A stretch of 64,000 nucleotides of DNA, from NCBI GenBank assembly GCA_963734725.1, contig CAVTIX010000009.1:62001-126000 (forward strand), written 5' to 3'. This DNA is from DASXKD01 sp963734725. GTDB lineage: Bacteria; Actinomycetota; Actinomycetes; Streptosporangiales; Streptosporangiaceae. Below, one piece after another: positions 8,479 through 17,210 of the stretch; the stretch's first letter is position 1; the number at the start of each line of letters is the position of its first letter. A model generated the notes under the pieces. That model had not been told where the DNA came from, did no database searches, and saw only the letters and a program-made list of their open reading frames with translations. A program made the translations under genes and the position numbers.

Positions 8479-9007
8479 AGTGAGCGTCGGAAAGGACGCC
8501 CTCCTCATGCAACTTTGCGAGCTTTTGCAACTGCGCCATCCACGATGTCTCGTCGGCCGCCGCGGGCGGGGGCTGGGCGGCGGCCGGGGGGGCGGGCGGA
8601 ACGGGTGCGGGGGCGGCGGGGGGCGGCGGAGCGGGCGCGGCGGCGGGGCTGCCTGTGGCCACGGGCTGCCCGGTGACGTGCACCCCCATCGCGCGCCAGA
8701 ACCGGTCCGCCTGCGCCGCGTAGTCGGCTTCGCTGAGCCGCCCCGCGCGAAACGCCGCCGTGGCCCTTTTCATCGGAGCCACGTGCGGGAGTTGCGTCCG
8801 GCTGAGCTGCATGCCCCGGCTGCAGACCGGGCACACCAGATAGTCGTCCGTGCTGTAGGGCACCACGGGCACGAAGTAGAGGCTCACCTTCTTCTTCGAC
8901 CGGACATGGTGCAGGACGACCTGGTTGTGACAGTTTGGGCAGACGGTCGCCACGGCCTCGCCCAAGTCCTCCGGCTGGCCCGCCCCGAAGCCGAAAATCA
9001 CCACCAT
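8441..9007 (-). CDS. Zinc-ribbon protein with C-terminal SHOCT domain
   Basis: About 188 residues. MVVIFGFG opens the protein, followed by two zinc knuckles (CPNCHNQ and CPVCSRG) split by a hydrophobic strand VSLYFVPVVPYS. A Pro/Ala-rich linker follows (about residues 125-155), then a SHOCT-like helix pair LQKLAKLHEEGVLSDAHYESAKRRIL. I chose ATG 9007: it lies 6 bp after a -10-like TTCAAT and 43.5 bp from the operator centre, matching the leaderless layout of other promoters here, and family members begin at this point. An upstream in-frame ATG at 9052 would lie inside the operator. Confidence 0.78.
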   Translation of the reverse strand: MVVIFGFGAGQPEDLGEAVATVCPNCHNQVVLHHVRSKKKVSLYFVPVVPYSTDDYLVCPVCSRGMQLSRTQLPHVAPMKRATAAFRAGRLSEADYAAQADRFWRAMGVHVTGQPVATGSPAAAPAPPPPAAPAPVPPAPPAAAQPPPAAADETSWMAQLQKLAKLHEEGVLSDAHYESAKRRILDQI

Positions 9008-9013
9008 CAGCCA

Positions 9014-9059
9014 ATTGAAGCACCGGCACAGGCGCAGCGGTTCACCCGTCACCGGGTGA
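9014..9059 (-). promoter_or_regulatory. Operator TCACCC-N6-GGGTGA with -10 TTCAAT (minus strand)
   Basis: Perfect 6-6-6 inverted repeat at 9042-9059. Read on the minus strand, TTCAAT (9014-9019) follows after 22 bp and the ATG of the zinc-ribbon gene after 6 more. The -10 is weaker than most, matching TATAAT at 4 of 6 positions. The sequence after GGGTGA is ACC rather than the usual CGAC or TGAC. Confidence 0.6.
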
Positions 9060-9097
9060 TAGTGGCGGCCGGCCGCCCGCCGAGGAATGATGACTCT

Positions 9098-9157
9098 TCA
9101 CGCGAAACGGTTGCTTTGGCGTCCGATTTACCAGGTTTGGGGGTGCGTTTCGCGTGA
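9098..9157. repeat. Perfect 12-bp inverted repeat TCACGCGAAACG, 36-bp loop
   Basis: Arms at 9098-9109 and 9146-9157 are exact reverse complements. There is no T-tract after either arm, so it does not look like an intrinsic terminator. It sits between the operator of the zinc-ribbon gene and the DMT transporter gene and could be a pair of binding half-sites. The core CGTTTCG also occurs in the palindrome at 18199-18210. Confidence 0.7.
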
Positions 9158-9175
9158 TATTCCGGGTTCTGGCTG

Positions 9176-9247
9176 ACGCAGTGACAGGAGCGGGAACCAA
9201 CGCAGTGACAGGAGCAGGAACCGATCCAGTGACCGGAGCGGGGATGG
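9176..9247. repeat. Three 24-bp direct repeats
   Basis: Units at 9176-9199, 9200-9223 and 9224-9247 share GCAGTGACaGGAGCgGGAacc with a few substitutions. They lie directly upstream of the TTG start of the DMT transporter gene. The last unit merges into the GGGGG run that serves as its RBS. Confidence 0.75.
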
Positions 9248-9257
9248 GGGACGCGAC

Positions 9258-10292
9258 TTGACCCTCGCGGTTGTGTTCGCCCTGGTCGCCGCGTTCTCCA
9301 ACGCGGTCAACCTGCTGACGCAGCACGCGGCGAGCATCCGCGCGCCGAAACAGGAGAAGGGCTGGCGCCTGGGCCTTTACCTGGCCCGGCAGCCGCTGTG
9401 GCTGCTCGGCGGCGGCGCTGCGGTGGGTTCCTACGTCTTCCAGGCGCTCGCCCTGCACAACGGCCCGATGTCGGTAGTGCAGCCGGTGCTGATCACCGAG
9501 CTGATCTTCGTCCTGGTCCTGCGCCGGGTCTGGATTCACCAGGACGTGGCGCGCGCCGCCTGGGCGGCCGTGCTCATCGTCTGCGCGTCCCTGGTGGTCT
9601 TCCTCGCGGCAGCCGAGCCCTCTGGCGGTAAGCCGGCGCCCGCCACGGCGGAGTGGCTGTCGGCGGTGCTCGTGTTCGGCGGCGCCATCGCGCTGCTGGC
9701 CGTCGTGGGCAGGCGCGGCCACCCGGTGCGGCGGGCCGCGGTCTTCGCGGCGGCCGCGGCGCTGACCTGGGCTATGGAGGCCACCTTCCTCAAGGCCGCG
9801 ACGGACACGCTCGCCTCGTTCGGCATTGCCGGCATGCTCATCCGCTGGCCGGTGTACGCACTGGTCGGGGCGGTCCTTACCGGGACATTGCTGCAGCAAA
9901 CCGCGCTGCACGTCGGGCCGTTGAGCGTGTCGCAGCCGATCTTGGTCATCACCGACCCGTTCGCCAGCATCATCTTGAGCGTCTGGCTGTTCGACGAGCG
10001 CTTTACCAACAGCCCGGTGAAAATCGCCATCGCCGTCGTGGCGTTCGCCGTCATGGCCTTCGGCGTCACCGTGCTGACGCGAACAGCACCGCAGGATCTC
10101 GATCCGTCGGCCGCGCCCGGAACGGCACCCGCGCCCGGAACGGCACCCGCGCCCGGAACGGCACCCGCGCCCGGAACGGCACCCGCGCCCGGAACGGCAC
10201 CCCCGCCCGGAACGGCACCCCCGCCCGGGCCGTCACCTCCGGCCGAGCCGTCGCCTCCGGCCGAGCCGTCGCCACCTCCGACCGGATCGTGA
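9258..10292 (+). CDS. DMT/EamA family membrane transporter
   Basis: A 344-residue protein with about nine or ten membrane helices (LAVVFALVAAFSNAVNLLTQ at the start, VAFAVMAFGVTVLT near residue 275) and the internal duplication expected for EamA-type drug/metabolite transporters. The tail (about residues 290-344) is a Pro-rich run of PGTAPA units encoded by an 18-bp DNA repeat (10107-10220) that ends in PPAEPSPP. The likely start is TTG 9258, preceded by GGGGG at 6-8 bp; the nearby ATG at 9245 runs into a stop. The substrate is unknown. It converges on the ATPase gene with a 10-bp gap. Confidence 0.78.
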   Translation: MTLAVVFALVAAFSNAVNLLTQHAASIRAPKQEKGWRLGLYLARQPLWLLGGGAAVGSYVFQALALHNGPMSVVQPVLITELIFVLVLRRVWIHQDVARAAWAAVLIVCASLVVFLAAAEPSGGKPAPATAEWLSAVLVFGGAIALLAVVGRRGHPVRRAAVFAAAAALTWAMEATFLKAATDTLASFGIAGMLIRWPVYALVGAVLTGTLLQQTALHVGPLSVSQPILVITDPFASIILSVWLFDERFTNSPVKIAIAVVAFAVMAFGVTVLTRTAPQDLDPSAAPGTAPAPGTAPAPGTAPAPGTAPAPGTAPPPGTAPPPGPSPPAEPSPPAEPSPPPTGS

Positions 10293-10302
10293 CCGTCGGC
10301 CG

Positions 10303-13032
10303 TCAGGCCGGCGCCTTACCGACGACCCCCCGCCGGACGATCAGCTTGCCGATCTCCCACAGCACAAACAGCGCGAGGGCGGGGATGAGGGCCCAGCCGA
10401 ACTGCCGCAGGTTGATGTCGACCGTCCCGAGCAGCCGGTGGAAGACATCCATCTGGGTGACCAGCACGGCAAGGATGAACTCGCCGATCATCGCCCAGTT
10501 CATCTGCTTGCTGTCGAAGGTGGCGGTGGTCAGCGCGGTGTCGGTTTCGTTGCGGCACTCCACCGCGGCCACGATCAGGCACAGCGCGAACGCGGTGAAC
10601 GCGATCGAGTTGCCGATGGCGGCGCTGTTGAAGTGGGATTTGCCGAGCTCAAGAATCGTCAGCAAGCCGATGGTGATGGCCAGCCCGGCGAGGGAGACGG
10701 TGGTGACCATCCCCCGGCTCAGCACGGACTGCCCGCGCCGGCGCGGGCGCAGCCCCATCAGGCCTGGGGTCTCCCGGTCGAAACCGAGCGCGAACCCGAA
10801 CGGCGCGTTCACGAAGAAGTGGATCCACAGCACCTGGGCCGGGGTGAACGGCTCGCCGGCGGCGATATTGAACAAGGTGGCGCCGAGGAACGTCAGCACG
10901 AACGCGACCAGCAGCACCAGCACGAACCGGATGTACTTGGTGAGGTTGTCGTAGATCTTGCGGCCCTGCTCGACCGCGAAGACGATCGTGGCGAAGTTGT
11001 CGTCGGACAGGATCATCCGTCCGGCGTTCTTGGCGACCTCGGTGCCGGAGCCCATGGCGATCCCGATGTCGGCGGCCTTGATGGCGGGGGCGTCGTTGAC
11101 GCCGTCCCCGGTCATCGCCACCACATCGCCCTTCTGCTTGAGCGTGTCGGCCAGCAGCACCTTGTGCTCGGGGGCCACCCGGCCGACCACGCCGATCTGG
11201 TCGATGCGGGCCAGCCGCTCGGCCTCGGGCAGGGCGGCGAAGTCGGCGCCGAGGATGGCCTCACCCTCGATGCCGAGCTGGCGGGCGATGGCGGCGCCGG
11301 TGGTCACGTCGTCCCCGGTGACCATGCGGACCCGGATGTGCGCGGCCTGGGCGGCCGCGACCGCGTCCTTCGACTCGTCCCGTGGCGGGTCGACCATGCC
11401 GACCAGGCTGGTCATCTGCAACCCGGTGACGTAGCCGAGCAGGTCACCCTCGGGGTCGAAGTTGGCCGCGTCGAGATCGCGGGTCGCGGCGGCCATCACC
11501 CGCCGGCCCTCGCCCTCCATGCGCTCCATGTGCGCCTGGTGCTGCTCGTTCATGTCGGCATCCCACGTGAGGCTGCCGCTGTCCGACAGGGCGGTCGTGG
11601 CACGCTCCATCACCGCGGGCGCGGCGCCCTTGACGAAGCAGCGGACCAACTGCCGCCCTGACGCGTCGGTGGCCGAGCAGAACGCGGCCATCAGCTTGTA
11701 GGTGGGGTCGAACGGCAGGGTGGCCAGCCGGGGCAGCCGCTCGCGGGTGCCGTCGATGTCCAGCCCGGCCTTGTGGCCCAGCACCAGCAGCGCGCCCTCG
11801 GTCGGGTCCCCTACCACCTTGCCGTCGACCAGCTTCGCGTCGCTGGCCACTACATAGGGGAGGATCGCGTCCTCGATGCTGCCCGCGGAACCGGCCGCGT
11901 GCTGGACGCTGCCCTCCAGGTCATAGCCGCTACCGGAGATCGTGTACCGGTCGCCCGGCGCCACCACCTCCACCGCGGTCATCTGGTTCATCGTCAGCGT
12001 GCCGGTCTTGTCGGAGTTGATCGCCGAGGTGAACCCCAGCGTCTCCACCGACGGCAGGTCCTTCACGATCGCGTTCCGCTTGGCCAGGTCGGCCCCACCG
12101 AGCGAGAGGATCGTCTGCGCCACCGTCGGCAGCGCCTCGGGGATGGCCGCGATCGCCAGCGAAACGGCGGCGGTGAACAAGTGATCCCACGCCTGGCCGC
12201 GGGCCCGGCCCAGGGCGAACATCACCACCATGGTCAGGCCCGCCGCCGCGGCGATCCACAGCGTGAGCCGGTTCATCTCCTTGGTAAGCGGGGATTCCTC
12301 GACGGCCGTGGCGGCCAGCATCCCCGAGATCTTCCCCAGCTCGGTATTGCTCCCGGTGCCGGTCACGATCATCGTGGCGCTGCCATGGGTGACGGGGGTG
12401 TTCATGAACGCCATGTTCACCTGGTCACCCGGGTTCAGCTCGGTGTCCGGCAGGGTGGCAGCGCCCTTGGCCGCCGCCGTGCTCTCCCCGGTCAGCGCCG
12501 ACTCGTCGATCTGCAGCGCGCTCGCCGCGATGATACGGCCATCGGCGGGCACCTCGTCCCCGGCGCTGATCAGCACGACGTCGCCGGCCACCACCTGGTC
12601 GGCCGGGATCTGCGCCTCGGCCCCCTCGCGGCGCACCCGTGCGGTCGCCTTCATCATCGACTTGAGGGCGTTCATGGCGCTTTCGGCCTTGCCCTCCTGC
12701 CGCATCCCGATCACCGCGTTCAGCACGGTCAGCAGGATCAGCAGGACCCCGGTGCTCCACTCCTTGATGATCAGCGACACCACCGCCGCCGCGATCAGGA
12801 TGATCTGCATGTACGCCCGGTACTGATCCAGGAACCGGCGCCATCCGGGCTTGGGCTTCTCCTCTGGCAGCGCGTTCGGCCCGTTCGCGGCCAGCAGTTC
12901 CGCCGCGCGGGCCGCGGAGAGCCCGGCGGCCGGCTCCACGCCGAGATCGGCGGCGACCTCTTCCGGCGAGCGGGCGTACCAGTTCTGGCCCGCCGTGGCC
13001 GGCTGCCCCCGGGTGTCAGCCTGCACTGCCAT
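10303..13032 (-). CDS. Cation-translocating P-type ATPase (P2-type)
   Basis: A 909-residue ATPase. In order: cation-ATPase N-terminal domain, actuator with ALTGES (about residue 167), M4 motif IPEALPTV, phosphorylation site SDKTGTLT (about residue 338), nucleotide-binding KGAAP, then MVTGDDVTTGAAIA and AMTGDGVNDAPAIKAADIGIAMG. About ten membrane helices. The intact PEALP motif and overall layout match P2-type pumps related to SERCA/PMA; Ca2+, Mg2+ or H+ are possible and I cannot choose. It is the last gene of the arcC operon, 51 bp after a second ATPase gene. Confidence 0.92.
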   Translation of the reverse strand: MAVQADTRGQPATAGQNWYARSPEEVAADLGVEPAAGLSAARAAELLAANGPNALPEEKPKPGWRRFLDQYRAYMQIILIAAAVVSLIIKEWSTGVLLILLTVLNAVIGMRQEGKAESAMNALKSMMKATARVRREGAEAQIPADQVVAGDVVLISAGDEVPADGRIIAASALQIDESALTGESTAAAKGAATLPDTELNPGDQVNMAFMNTPVTHGSATMIVTGTGSNTELGKISGMLAATAVEESPLTKEMNRLTLWIAAAAGLTMVVMFALGRARGQAWDHLFTAAVSLAIAAIPEALPTVAQTILSLGGADLAKRNAIVKDLPSVETLGFTSAINSDKTGTLTMNQMTAVEVVAPGDRYTISGSGYDLEGSVQHAAGSAGSIEDAILPYVVASDAKLVDGKVVGDPTEGALLVLGHKAGLDIDGTRERLPRLATLPFDPTYKLMAAFCSATDASGRQLVRCFVKGAAPAVMERATTALSDSGSLTWDADMNEQHQAHMERMEGEGRRVMAAATRDLDAANFDPEGDLLGYVTGLQMTSLVGMVDPPRDESKDAVAAAQAAHIRVRMVTGDDVTTGAAIARQLGIEGEAILGADFAALPEAERLARIDQIGVVGRVAPEHKVLLADTLKQKGDVVAMTGDGVNDAPAIKAADIGIAMGSGTEVAKNAGRMILSDDNFATIVFAVEQGRKIYDNLTKYIRFVLVLLVAFVLTFLGATLFNIAAGEPFTPAQVLWIHFFVNAPFGFALGFDRETPGLMGLRPRRRGQSVLSRGMVTTVSLAGLAITIGLLTILELGKSHFNSAAIGNSIAFTAFALCLIVAAVECRNETDTALTTATFDSKQMNWAMIGEFILAVLVTQMDVFHRLLGTVDINLRQFGWALIPALALFVLWEIGKLIVRRGVVGKAPA

Positions 13033-13083
13033 GTCCGTGCCTCCGATCTGGACGGCCGTGCCCGCTGGCGCCGACGTACGTCA

Positions 13084-15852
13084 TCAGGCGCGCACCTCGG
13101 TGACGGGCTTGGCTTCCTGGCTTACCGCGACCACGGGACTGCGTTGTCGGCGCAGCTGAATGGCCTTGTCCACCCCGACGATGGCCGGGGCGATGAGCGA
13201 CAAGCCGAGCACCGTCCCCCATTCCCCCCCGGTGAGAGACGTGGTGTCAAGTAGGCGCTGGAGCATGTGCAGTTCCACCGCGGCCCAGGTGAGCACCCAG
13301 CCCAGGATGATCCAGCCTAGGTAGGGGAACACCGGCGACGCCCAGGGCGCCTGGCGTTCGCGCCGCATGACCAGGCCGATGTTGACCGCGCTGAACGAGA
13401 CGACGGCAAACGCCATGGTCATGGACGTCGACGCGTGCGTCGTGCTCGGGTTCCCCGGCCCGAAGGCGAGCACGCAGAGCGCGGTGACGGCGACCACGAA
13501 CCCGGTGACCACCCAGCGGATGATCTGCGGCCTATTGACGATCTTCGTGCCCGGTTTGCGCGGCGGCCGCTGCATCACCCCGGGGTCGGGAACGTCGACG
13601 ATGAACCCGATCACCACCGTGATGACCACGAAGAACTTGCAGAACAGCAGCTGGAGCGGGAACAGGGCGATGCCGCCGTTGATGTTGAGGATCGTGGCGT
13701 ACACCATCAGTTGCAGCACCGACGACAAGATCGTCAGCTGCAGCTTGACGTAGGTGGAGATCCGCCGGTAGATGTCGCGGCCCAGATCCACGGCACGCAC
13801 CAGGGTGGCGAAGTTGTCGTCGGTGAGCACGATCTTCGCCGCTTGCTTGGAGACCTCCGAGCCGCTGCCCATGGCCACGCCGACGTCGGCCTGCTTGAGC
13901 GCGGCCGCGTCGTTGACAGCATCGCCGGTCATCGCGACAACCTCGCCGGACTCCTGCATGAGCCGGGCCAGCCGCAGCTTGTCCTCGGGCGCCACCCGCC
14001 CGAACACGTGCAGGCGGGGAAGCCGGTCAAGCACCTCGGCGTCGTCCAGGTGCTGCAGCTCCGTGCCGGTGATCACGCCGGGCCCGAGCCCGAGCTCGTC
14101 GGCGATAGCCCGGGCGGTCACGGTGTGGTCGCCCGTGATCATCCGCACGTCAATGCCGGCGCCGAGGGCCACGTGGACAGCGTCCTTGGCCTCGGTGCGC
14201 AGCGGGTCCACGATCCCCACGAGCGCGACGAGGACGAGGTCGGTGACCGCGGCCATCGGGTCGGCCATCGCCGCGGACATCGCGGCGTCGTCGAGGTCAC
14301 GGGCGGCGAACGCGAGCACCCGGAGCCCGCGCTCCGACAGCCGCCGGTTGGCCGCCAGGATCTCATCGCGCACGGCGCCGATCGGCACCTGCTCGCCGTG
14401 CCATAGCGCCCGGCCGCAGCGCTCCACAACCACGTCGGGCGCGCCCTTCACGGTGGCGAAGTGCGGCTCATGCAGCATCCCGCCGGTGAGCGAGGCCGTC
14501 CGGTCGTGGAAGGTGGCCATGAACTTGTACTCGGAATCGAACGGCACCTCGGTCCGCCGCGGCAGGGCCTCCCGGGTCTCGGCGGCGTCGGCGCCCATCT
14601 TCGCGGCGAGCACGACAAACGCTGCTTCGGTTGGGTCGCCGATGACCGACCCGTCATCACCGACGGTGGCATCGGTGCACAGGATCAGGCCCAGAGAGAG
14701 CCGGCGGAAGTCAGGCAGGTCCCCTCCCGCCACGCCCAGGATCGCGCCGGCCTTCTGGTAGCCGGGGCCCTCGATCTTGAACCAGTCGCCGCCGGCCAGC
14801 ATCGTGGTCGCCGTCATCGCGTTCATCGTCAGCGTGCCGGTCTTGTCGCTGTTGATGACCGTTGTCCCGCCCAGGGTCTCCACGTCCGACAGCGACTTGA
14901 CCACGGCCTTGGCCTCCACCAAGCGGCGCGCTCCCGAGGACAGCATGGCCTGGACGAATGTGGGCAGGCCGGTTGGGATGGACGCGATCGCGGTCGAGAT
15001 GCACAGCAGCACCAGGGTCGTGGTGTCCTGGCCCCGCACGATGCCGAAGATCGCTATCACCGCCACGGCCAAAAAGGCGATCGTGCCGAACACCTTGGTC
15101 ATGCCGTCGAGCTCGCGCTGCAGGGGCGAACGTGAGCGCTTGGTGGCTGTGACCAGGCCGGCGATCTTGCCCATCTCGGTCGCCATACCGGTCGCGGTCA
15201 CCACGGCCGCCGCCGAGCCGCGGGTCACCTGCGTGTTCTGGTACACCAGATTCGTCCGGTCACCCAGCGGGATCTCACCCTCGGGCAGCGTCCCCCGGTC
15301 CTTGGGGATCGGTGCGCTCTCGCCGGTGAGCGCGGCCTCCTGCACCTCAAGCGTGGCGGAGGAGACGATCCTGCCGTCCGCCGGGACGACGTCGCCGGCC
15401 TCCAGCAGCACGACGTCACCCGGTACCAGCTGGGTCGACTCAAGCTCCTCGACCTGGCCGGACCGCCGCACCCGCGCATGGGGAACCTGAAGCTGGGCCA
15501 GCGCCTCCACGCTGGCCCGGGCCTTCAACTCCTGGGCCGTGCCCATGACCACGTTGAACAGCACCAGCCCCAGCACCACTACGGCGGTCGCCCACTGCGC
15601 GATGGCGAAGCTGGCGCCGCAGACGACCAGCAGCATGATGTTCATCGGGTTGGACAACTGCCCCCGCGCGACCACCCAGACGCTCGGCGGCGGCTCGGTC
15701 GGCAGCTCGTTGGGCCCGTATTCGGCGAGCAGCCGGGCCGCCTGCTCGCCGCCCAGGCCCTGATCCGGGTCGACGCCCAGCCGGTCCGCGGCGTCCCGGG
15801 CCGAGAGCGTGTACCAGGCGACCTGCTCGGGGGGAGGCTTGGTGGTGGTCAT
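13084..15852 (-). CDS. Cation-translocating P-type ATPase with variant M4 motif
   Basis: About 922 residues. It keeps ALTGES, SDKTGTLT (about residue 334), KGAPDVV and MITGDHTVTARAIADELG, but the hinge reads TGDAVNDAAALKQ instead of TGDGVNDAPALK, and the M4 site reads IPTGLPT, so the ion-binding Glu of PEGLP is Thr. The ion may therefore differ from that of the neighbouring pump. I start at ATG 15852, which overlaps the stop of the APC permease gene (ATGA); an upstream in-frame ATG at 15918 would lie inside that gene. Third gene of the arcC operon. Confidence 0.9.
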   Translation of the reverse strand: MTTTKPPPEQVAWYTLSARDAADRLGVDPDQGLGGEQAARLLAEYGPNELPTEPPPSVWVVARGQLSNPMNIMLLVVCGASFAIAQWATAVVVLGLVLFNVVMGTAQELKARASVEALAQLQVPHARVRRSGQVEELESTQLVPGDVVLLEAGDVVPADGRIVSSATLEVQEAALTGESAPIPKDRGTLPEGEIPLGDRTNLVYQNTQVTRGSAAAVVTATGMATEMGKIAGLVTATKRSRSPLQRELDGMTKVFGTIAFLAVAVIAIFGIVRGQDTTTLVLLCISTAIASIPTGLPTFVQAMLSSGARRLVEAKAVVKSLSDVETLGGTTVINSDKTGTLTMNAMTATTMLAGGDWFKIEGPGYQKAGAILGVAGGDLPDFRRLSLGLILCTDATVGDDGSVIGDPTEAAFVVLAAKMGADAAETREALPRRTEVPFDSEYKFMATFHDRTASLTGGMLHEPHFATVKGAPDVVVERCGRALWHGEQVPIGAVRDEILAANRRLSERGLRVLAFAARDLDDAAMSAAMADPMAAVTDLVLVALVGIVDPLRTEAKDAVHVALGAGIDVRMITGDHTVTARAIADELGLGPGVITGTELQHLDDAEVLDRLPRLHVFGRVAPEDKLRLARLMQESGEVVAMTGDAVNDAAALKQADVGVAMGSGSEVSKQAAKIVLTDDNFATLVRAVDLGRDIYRRISTYVKLQLTILSSVLQLMVYATILNINGGIALFPLQLLFCKFFVVITVVIGFIVDVPDPGVMQRPPRKPGTKIVNRPQIIRWVVTGFVVAVTALCVLAFGPGNPSTTHASTSMTMAFAVVSFSAVNIGLVMRRERQAPWASPVFPYLGWIILGWVLTWAAVELHMLQRLLDTTSLTGGEWGTVLGLSLIAPAIVGVDKAIQLRRQRSPVVAVSQEAKPVTEVRA

Positions 15853-17192
15853 CCCTGCTCCATAGGACTGGGCGTAACTTGGACATGCTTGGCCCCGCCG
15901 GTGCGGGCTCGTTTCCACCAGTAGTCGAGGGCGACGCTGAGCCCGAGAATGACCACCAGCGCGACGATCGAGGCGGGCTCGTGGATCAGCGTGGTGAACA
16001 CGAAGGTCACCAGGACCACGCCGGCGGCCGCGATCGCCGTTACCAAGATCAGGACATTGGCGCCGGTCTCGGCCCGGATGCGGATATGAGCCACGGTGAT
16101 CAGCGTGAAGATCAGCAGGGCGACGGCGCTGCCGATCGAGGCGATCGCGTCCAGCTTGAACACGATGGCCAGGACGAGGCAGACCACCGCCTGGATCAAC
16201 AGCCCGGACGAGGCCCGCCCGCCCAGCCGCCGGGCCATCAGCGGAGGGAACTGGCCCGTTTCCGCGAGCCGGTCACTGAGCCCCACCGCGGGGTACAGCC
16301 CCGCGTTGGTCGCACCGGCGGTGGCGAACAACGCGGTGATGGTCATCAGCCAGTAGCCCGCCTGGCCCAGCGTGGGTTCCGCCGCCACGGCCAGCGCGGT
16401 CCCCCCGGAGGAGATCACCTTCTCCACGGTGAGCGTGCCGAACACGCCCAGCGCGATGGCCACGTAGATGACGGTGGCGATGCCGAGCGCGAGGTACATC
16501 GCCCTGGGCAGCTGGCGGGACGGCTTGGCGAGATCCCTGGCGGTGAAGGTGATGATGCCGAAGCCGAGGAAGGCGAAGAAGGTCAGCGCGACGCTGGACA
16601 CGATGTCTTTCAGCGGCGGGTACCCCGAGGGTGCGAGCAGCGACGGGTTCATGTTGACGAGCGTGACGATCGCGAACAGGGAGAGGATCCCGAGCACGAC
16701 GTAGACGACCACGGTCTGCGCCCTCGCGACGAGCTGGGTGCCCACGATGTTCACCCCCGTCATCGCTATGATGATCAGCGCCGCGAAAACCTTCGCCCAG
16801 GCCTCGTTCTCGCCGGCGACCGCGGAACTGGCGTAGCTGCCGAACGACACCGCCACCATCGCCGTCACGATGGCATTGACAAAGTACGTCAGCCACGAGG
16901 TGATCCCGGTGAAGTGGCCATCGCCGAACCCCTTCGCGACGTACTCCAGCAGGCCGCCGGCGCTCGGATAGCGCGCGCCGAGCTTGGCGAAGGAGTAGCC
17001 CTGCAAGATGGCGACCCCCCCGGCGAGGAGGAACGACAGCCACACCGCCGCGCCCGCTACCGCGCCGGCCGCGCCCAGGAGTGCGAAGATCCCCGCGCCC
17101 ACCATCGACCCGACACCGATGAACGCGGCCTGGCGCACGTTGAGGTGTTTGACGTCGGCTGGTGCTGGCATCCCCTCCGCTGATTCTGACAT
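15849..17192 (-). CDS. APC family amino-acid permease
   Basis: A 447-residue membrane protein with about twelve helices. The first has the APC signature FIGVGSMVGAGIFALLG, and FFAFLGFGIITFTARDLAKPSRQLPRA carries the typical helix-6 region. It lies 18 bp after arcC and overlaps the ATPase gene by 4 bp, so it is inside the operon. An amino acid tied to arginine breakdown (arginine, ornithine or another basic or neutral amino acid) is the likely substrate, inferred from context only. RBS AGAGG precedes ATG 17192. Confidence 0.88.
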   Translation of the reverse strand: MSESAEGMPAPADVKHLNVRQAAFIGVGSMVGAGIFALLGAAGAVAGAAVWLSFLLAGGVAILQGYSFAKLGARYPSAGGLLEYVAKGFGDGHFTGITSWLTYFVNAIVTAMVAVSFGSYASSAVAGENEAWAKVFAALIIIAMTGVNIVGTQLVARAQTVVVYVVLGILSLFAIVTLVNMNPSLLAPSGYPPLKDIVSSVALTFFAFLGFGIITFTARDLAKPSRQLPRAMYLALGIATVIYVAIALGVFGTLTVEKVISSGGTALAVAAEPTLGQAGYWLMTITALFATAGATNAGLYPAVGLSDRLAETGQFPPLMARRLGGRASSGLLIQAVVCLVLAIVFKLDAIASIGSAVALLIFTLITVAHIRIRAETGANVLILVTAIAAAGVVLVTFVFTTLIHEPASIVALVVILGLSVALDYWWKRARTGGAKHVQVTPSPMEQG

Positions 17193-17210
17193 CCTGTGGC
17201 CTCTTTCTAC

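Noticed and set aside
9042..9059. Operator acting in the plus direction for the DMT gene
   Set aside because: No -10-like hexamer lies 22-23 bp downstream on the plus strand and the gene is 200 bp away.
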